In this document: positions 6,375 through 9,717 of the stretch, in pieces
Layout: each line of letters opens with the position of its first letter
Position numbering within the stretch: position 1 is the stretch's first letter
Origin: Sulfurovum sp.
Lineage (GTDB): Bacteria > Campylobacterota > Campylobacteria > Campylobacterales > Sulfurovaceae
DNA length: 9,717 nucleotides
Direction: 5' to 3'
Assembly (NCBI GenBank): GCA_003978375.1
Contig: QNZW01000029.1
Span: 1 to 9,717, forward strand
Translations under genes and position numbers: made by a program
Notes under the pieces: generated by a model
Told to the model about the DNA's origin: nothing
The model's database searches: none
What the model saw: only the letters and a program-made list of their open reading frames with translations

Positions 6375-7556
6375 TTATGTAAGAGACGAGGTTTGATACA
6401 GTGCTATGAGCTTTAAATAAAACTCCTCTTCACCTTGTTGCTCAAGCAGTCCTGAGCCTGGCATGAGAGAGTGATGCATCTCTTGTAGGTTTTTAAATCT
6501 TTCAGGAAATAAAGCAGCTAAAATATTGGCAGAGACTTCTTTTCTTACCAAAATAGAAGGAGGGATGAGTCCTGATTGTATCAGTTTCATAATAGACTCT
6601 GAATGATAACGTACATGGTGGTGTTGCCCATGAGGACAAGTTTGTGTACTTACTAGTATTCTACATGTATCACAATAGACATATTCATCTACTGTTTCAA
6701 TACTTATATCGATATCTTTACAATGGTCAAAAATAGAAGAGAGTCTATTTTTATCATAATAAAGTCCTAATCCTCCATGATTTTTACCCACAATAAGTTG
6801 GTCACAACCATAATTTTTTGCTAAAAGTGCATCAAGAATAAGTTCGTTATACCCTGCAAAAATATAAGTATTTTCAAAAGGGATGACAAGCACTTTGTTT
6901 TTAGGTAAAAAATTATCAATAAATGTGATTAAGGCATTGTATCTAATATCATACCGTAATCCCTCAGTAGTAAATGGCTTACGTAAAAAAATAATAAGCA
7001 AATCAGAATCAGAAATGGCTTGGCGAATCATACGTTCGTGTGCACGGTTAAAAGGATTACCCGCCAACATCAAAGAAGAGACAAAATGTGCTTTGGTCTC
7101 TTTAATCATAGTTTTAATACGTTTTTTATTGTCTTCAAGTAGAGGATAATTAACAAAATACTCTCCTGAGACAGCTATTTTCCCCAATCTTATAGTTGTA
7201 TTTTTAACACCAGGATGTGACACATCAGATGTACCATAAATGTTTACAAGACGTTGTTTAGGGTCTATAGCAAAAGTTTCATCTACAGTAAGTTCGCCTA
7301 CTTTTTTCCCTTCATTTAGCAAGGTTACAATCTCACCTTTTTTTAAACCTTTGAGTACTTTTTCATTTTGCTTACCTATGGGTGCGAGTAGAAAAGCAAA
7401 AGGGAACGGTACACCTTTGTAAAATCTTGTTTCATCTACCTCTTTCGCCTCTTTTTCATTCATTAGTTTTGTCACAGGAGCAATAAGCCCTGCTTGTACT
7501 AAAGCCAATGTAGAAAGTGCTTCTGTGTCTATATAAAGTGATTTTGTATTGCTCAT
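6375..7556 (-). CDS. Divergent ATP-sulfurylase-like (Sat-like) nucleotidyltransferase
   Basis: This 393-residue protein has the layout of bacterial ATP sulfurylase: an N-terminal PUA-like part (about 1–150), a catalytic alpha/beta part (about 155–270) and a C-terminal Cys/His segment with C295-x2-C298-x8-C307-P-H309, then PPSILVRKEV at 332–341, matching the PP-x4-R-P-E-V element of Sat. It departs from true Sat where it matters: QTRNPxHxxH is replaced by MLAGNPFNRAH (163–173), losing the sulfate-contacting Arg and the first His of HxxH, and GRDHAG is replaced by GKNHGG (257–262). Databases will probably label it sulfate adenylyltransferase, but activity on sulfate is doubtful; another oxyanion or nucleotide substrate, or a regulatory role, is possible. 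AAGAAG lies 6 bases before the ATG. It sits 3 bases after the atypical regulator gene, as Cj1609 follows Cj1608 in C. jejuni (from memory). No cysteine-synthesis or sulfate-reduction gene is nearby. Confidence 0.8.
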   Translation of the reverse strand: MSNTKSLYIDTEALSTLALVQAGLIAPVTKLMNEKEAKEVDETRFYKGVPFPFAFLLAPIGKQNEKVLKGLKKGEIVTLLNEGKKVGELTVDETFAIDPKQRLVNIYGTSDVSHPGVKNTTIRLGKIAVSGEYFVNYPLLEDNKKRIKTMIKETKAHFVSSLMLAGNPFNRAHERMIRQAISDSDLLIIFLRKPFTTEGLRYDIRYNALITFIDNFLPKNKVLVIPFENTYIFAGYNELILDALLAKNYGCDQLIVGKNHGGLGLYYDKNRLSSIFDHCKDIDISIETVDEYVYCDTCRILVSTQTCPHGQHHHVRYHSESIMKLIQSGLIPPSILVRKEVSANILAALFPERFKNLQEMHHSLMPGSGLLEQQGEEEFYLKLIALYQTSSLT

Positions 7557-7559
7557 GTA

Positions 7560-8441
7560 TTACTTCTTTTTAAAGAGTTCATATTTTTTTCTTTTTTCCC
7601 ATAAGCTTTTTCTAGAAATTCCCAACTTTTTAGAAAGTTCGGTATCTGGAAATTTGTATTGAAAATTATTGACAATAAATTTTACATAATCATCAATGGT
7701 TAAAATCTCATTCTGGTCATAGAGTTTTGAATCTGTATTTAATGTAATGGTTTCAAATTCACACTCTAGTTCAGAAGTTTTACATAGTATAAAATTATAC
7801 TCCTTAAGCATCTCTAAAAGAGACTCTCTATCTGATTTTTTAAGCACATGAATTTCTGTAATATAAAGCAGTGAATCAGTGCTACTTCGTATGATTTTTT
7901 CTTTCCAGCCTTTTTCTGTTAAGGGGACAAAAACAAGCAGTTTGTCATTGGCCTGTGCATATTCAAAAGCTATTTTATCGACAAGTCTTTGATAGTTTGT
8001 TTCTATCACCAAAGGAGGCGATATTTTCTCTATACACGCATCTGTCTTAATATCTTTCAAAAGGTTAGCCATATACTCTTGGTAAAGTTCTGTACGTTTT
8101 TTAAGCTGTTGATACTCTTGGTAATGTTCTATTTTACGTAAAAGTTCTTCTATCATAAAAGGTTTAACAATATAATCTTTTGCACCCATTTTAAGTGGTT
8201 GGCTGACGGTATCATTGTTGATATAATTGACCATCAAAATAATAATTTTATCTTGATGTGCTTTAATAAGTGGTGTGGTATCTTGTCCGGGGAGATTGGT
8301 TGAGAGTAGGTAGACATCTCCTTTACTTTTTATCGCCTCTTTGGTAGAACTAAAGATTTCAGTATTGAAACCATTTTCATTCAGTTTTGAGGCAATACTT
8401 TGTGCCAAGTAAAGTTCATTTTCAATAATGATAATTTTCAT
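7560..8441 (-). CDS. HP1021/Cj1608-type atypical orphan response regulator
   Basis: A 293-residue DNA-binding regulator. Residues 1–115 form a receiver-like domain (MKIIIIENEL start, KPF at 93–95), but the acidic pocket is eroded: position 8 is Asn and the phospho-acceptor position reads Ser47 (YLLSTNLPG), so ordinary aspartyl phosphorylation is unlikely. A helical linker (about 100–135) and a middle region (about 140–240) follow, and a Fis-type helix-turn-helix lies at about 267–287 (LSKKLGISRKSLWEKRKK). Cysteines are at 136, 220 and 227. Gene order with ispDF and the lack of the Asp match HP1021 of H. pylori and Cj1608 of C. jejuni, which bind TGTT[A/T]C boxes, act at oriC and control redox or energy genes (known of the family). 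There is no histidine kinase gene beside it. The ATG overlaps the ispDF stop by 4 bases (ATGA), indicating coupling; GGA lies upstream in an A-rich spacer. Confidence 0.88.
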   Translation of the reverse strand: MKIIIIENELYLAQSIASKLNENGFNTEIFSSTKEAIKSKGDVYLLSTNLPGQDTTPLIKAHQDKIIILMVNYINNDTVSQPLKMGAKDYIVKPFMIEELLRKIEHYQEYQQLKKRTELYQEYMANLLKDIKTDACIEKISPPLVIETNYQRLVDKIAFEYAQANDKLLVFVPLTEKGWKEKIIRSSTDSLLYITEIHVLKKSDRESLLEMLKEYNFILCKTSELECEFETITLNTDSKLYDQNEILTIDDYVKFIVNNFQYKFPDTELSKKLGISRKSLWEKRKKYELFKKK

Positions 8442-9562
8442 ATTTTTTTCCAGTTTGTATAAGTTAAATTTGCTATGGTATGTACCGTTACACCCTCTTT
8501 GCGACCTATAAAACCAAGCTTTTCAGAAGTCGTGGCTTTGATGTTAATGCTATGTTTACGAATACCTAATAAAGACGATAATGTTTCCCTCATCAATGCT
8601 TTATAGGGAGCAATTTTGGGTGCTTCTGCCATAATGGTCATGTCGATATTTCCAATGGTATACCCAAAAGCATAGATACGATTTACAGTTTCCCTTAGGA
8701 GAATTTTAGAATCAACTCCTGCATACGTAGCCTCTGTGTCAGGATAAAATTCACCAATATCACCCATACCCGCAGCACCAAGCAAAGCATCTATCAATGC
8801 ATGAATAGCCACATCACCATCACTGTGTGCTTTAAAACCATACTTTATATTTTCTATATGCACACCACACAAAAACATTTTTTTATCTTTTTGGAAAGGA
8901 TGGGTATCTATCCCAAAACCTGTCAATGTTCTATTTGAAGGTGCTTCAAGACAGGTTACTTTTTGTAAATCTTCTACAGTTGTAAGCTTATGTGCTTGAG
9001 ATGAACCCTCAACAAAATATATTTTTTCACCTAAAGAAGCAATAGCTGAAGAGTCATCTGTAAAAAGTGTTTCAGTTTGTAATGCTTTTTGGAGTAGTTT
9101 CGTCTGTGAAAGTTGGGGTGTTTGAATGATTTTAACTTTTTCTCTGTCTATGGGTTTATCTTCCAAGTAAAGTGTATCTGCCATAGCTAAAACAGGCACG
9201 ATACAAGAAGCTTTATCTTTTGCTTTTAATATACGCTCAATCATCTTCTGGGGTACACAACATCTTGCAATATCTGAGACAAGCACATATTTTGTTTGCA
9301 CATGAAGCAATGCATTAGAGAGTGAAACCTGTCTACTATCTCCACCTTCTATATAGGTATAAGAAGCAAAATTTTTCATCATAGCTATCTCTTGGGCTGA
9401 TGAGACAATAATAATCTCTTCAAAATGAGCACTTTTCTCAAAATGCTCTGCTACATATAGCCATAGAGGAACATCTTTTGTATAGATCCACTGTTTTTTC
9501 ATAGTAAGGTTAAATCTTGTAGAATCCCCAGCACCAAGAAGTATTAAAGTTGTATTTGACAA
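8438..9562 (-). CDS. ispDF: Bifunctional IspD–IspF enzyme of the MEP pathway
   Basis: Two enzymes of isoprenoid precursor synthesis fused in 374 residues. IspD (about 1–205) transfers CMP to 2-C-methylerythritol 4-phosphate; IspF (about 214–374) cyclises the CDP-ME 2-phosphate. IspD shows LLGAGDSTRF with Arg16, MKKQW with Lys23, VSDIAR with Asp97 and Arg100, QTPQ at 147–150, DDSS at 169–172 and Lys192 in HKLTTVEDL. IspF shows zinc ligands Asp219 and His221 (GIDTHPF) and His254 (AHSDGDVAIHAL), and TTSEKLGFIGRKEG at 344–357. The fusion is typical of Campylobacterota and some alphaproteobacteria. The start is TTG at 9562, chosen because AGAGGA ends 6 bases upstream and no ATG is available before an in-frame stop. 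It heads the leftward operon and overlaps the regulator gene by 4 bases. IspE, which acts between the two halves, is not in the window. Confidence 0.96.
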   Translation of the reverse strand: MSNTTLILLGAGDSTRFNLTMKKQWIYTKDVPLWLYVAEHFEKSAHFEEIIIVSSAQEIAMMKNFASYTYIEGGDSRQVSLSNALLHVQTKYVLVSDIARCCVPQKMIERILKAKDKASCIVPVLAMADTLYLEDKPIDREKVKIIQTPQLSQTKLLQKALQTETLFTDDSSAIASLGEKIYFVEGSSQAHKLTTVEDLQKVTCLEAPSNRTLTGFGIDTHPFQKDKKMFLCGVHIENIKYGFKAHSDGDVAIHALIDALLGAAGMGDIGEFYPDTEATYAGVDSKILLRETVNRIYAFGYTIGNIDMTIMAEAPKIAPYKALMRETLSSLLGIRKHSINIKATTSEKLGFIGRKEGVTVHTIANLTYTNWKKI

Positions 9563-9568
9563 AATGTT

Positions 9569-9574
9569 TCCTCT
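9569..9574 (-). promoter_or_regulatory. Ribosome site fixing the TTG start of ispDF
   Basis: On the minus strand AGAGGA lies 6 bases before a TTG codon that begins the IspD domain (M-S-N-T-T-L-I-L-L-G). An in-frame TAA lies at 9577–9575 and no ATG or GTG intervenes, so the rare start is well supported. The sequence overlaps a TGTTTC hexamer on the plus strand (9565–9570). Confidence 0.75.
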
Positions 9575-9593
9575 TTAAAGTCGTGTCCATAGT

Positions 9594-9608
9594 GTAACTA
9601 ATAGTAAC
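9594..9608 (-). repeat. Tandem GTTAC repeats across the predicted ispDF start site
   Basis: The minus strand has GTTAC twice, at 9608–9604 and 9598–9594, spaced exactly 10 bp (one helical turn), in the contexts CGTTAC and AGTTAC. Each matches five of six bases of the HP1021 box TGTT[A/T]C. They lie just downstream of the -10 box, where a bound protein would block transcription. A candidate operator for the regulator encoded in the same operon; not demonstrated. Confidence 0.35.
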
Positions 9609-9610
9609 GA

Positions 9611-9616
9611 ATTATA
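9611..9616 (-). promoter_or_regulatory. -10 box for the ispDF operon
   Basis: The minus strand reads TATAAT here, 48 bases before the TTG start of ispDF, giving a predicted transcription start near 9604 and a leader of about 41 bases. No clear -35 hexamer is found at the normal spacing. It is the only good leftward -10 box in the 155-base region upstream of ispDF. Confidence 0.5.
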
Positions 9617-9654
9617 CTAAAGCAATCCTTTATTCATTCTTTGAATAGGATAAA

Positions 9655-9683
9655 TTGACTCTTATATATTTAAAATCTATTTT
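9655..9683 (+). promoter_or_regulatory. Possible rightward promoter at the window edge
   Basis: TTGACT (9655–9660) is followed after 17 bases by TATTTT (9678–9683), a fair sigma-70 layout pointing out of the window. If real, the region from 9563 to 9717 is a divergent promoter region between ispDF and a gene beyond the right edge. In such AT-rich sequence chance matches are frequent, so the call is weak. Confidence 0.25.
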
Positions 9684-9717
9684 TTTCAATCTAATTTAAG
9701 ATTTAGTTGGTATAACT

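Noticed and set aside
6141..6416. Plus-strand ORF of 91 codons across pgpA and the end of the Sat-like gene
   Set aside because: Antisense to strongly supported coding sequence, with low-complexity Lys/Cys-rich translation typical of a shadow frame.
9631..9647. Inverted repeat TATTCA/TGAATA upstream of the ispDF -10 box as an operator
   Set aside because: Only 6 bp of firm pairing in very AT-rich sequence; chance occurrence is likely and no known regulator site is matched.
1..9717. Search by eye for CRISPR arrays, tRNA or rRNA genes, transposases and phage genes
   Set aside because: None seen; nearly all of the window is filled by two housekeeping-like operons, with no regularly spaced repeats.

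Overview
The window is AT-rich bacterial chromosome from the Campylobacterota (epsilonproteobacteria), most likely a free-living Sulfurovum/Sulfurimonas-like lineage. The strongest evidence is the leftward cluster ispDF – atypical response regulator – Sat-like protein – pgpA. From memory this matches Campylobacter jejuni Cj1607–Cj1610, and its first two genes match Helicobacter pylori HP1020–HP1021. The fused IspD–IspF enzyme and a response regulator with Ser in place of the phospho-acceptor Asp fit the same group. The genus is not fixed by the sequence.

Left edge (1–655): the 3' end of a small TPM-domain protein. It is followed by what looks like a complete, self-contained mini transcription unit: an extended -10 promoter, a Shine-Dalgarno sequence, a 32-codon GTG-start ORF with one predicted membrane helix, and a hairpin. 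A second promoter then drives the rightward operon.

Rightward operon (656–5333): a malic enzyme, a DUF2868-type membrane protein, a DUF3482-type GTPase and a Sel1-repeat protein, with gaps of 3, 24 and 1 bases. The last three look like one module: a membrane anchor, a GTPase with a hydrophobic glycine-rich hairpin, and a repeat scaffold. Its function is unknown to me. The operon's likely terminator lies inside the last codons of the Sel1 gene. That gene's stop codon directly abuts the stop codon of the converging leftward operon.

Leftward operon (9616 down to 5334): ispDF, an HP1021-type orphan regulator, a divergent ATP-sulfurylase-like protein, pgpA and an NlpC/P60 peptidase. The genes overlap by 4 bases or are separated by 3, 18 and 3. 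Three of them supply envelope building or remodelling: isoprenoid precursors, phosphatidylglycerol and peptidoglycan cleavage. The regulator belongs to a family tied to replication initiation and redox/energy control. The Sat-like protein keeps the fold's landmarks and a Cys/His cluster but has lost residues that bind sulfate and ATP in true sulfurylases. Just downstream of the operon's -10 box are two GTTAC repeats 10 bp apart that resemble HP1021 boxes and suggest autoregulation.

I saw no tRNA, rRNA, CRISPR array, insertion sequence or obvious recently transferred segment. The most novel-looking items are the mini transcription unit, the Sat-like protein inside a regulator operon, and the DUF2868/DUF3482/Sel1 module.
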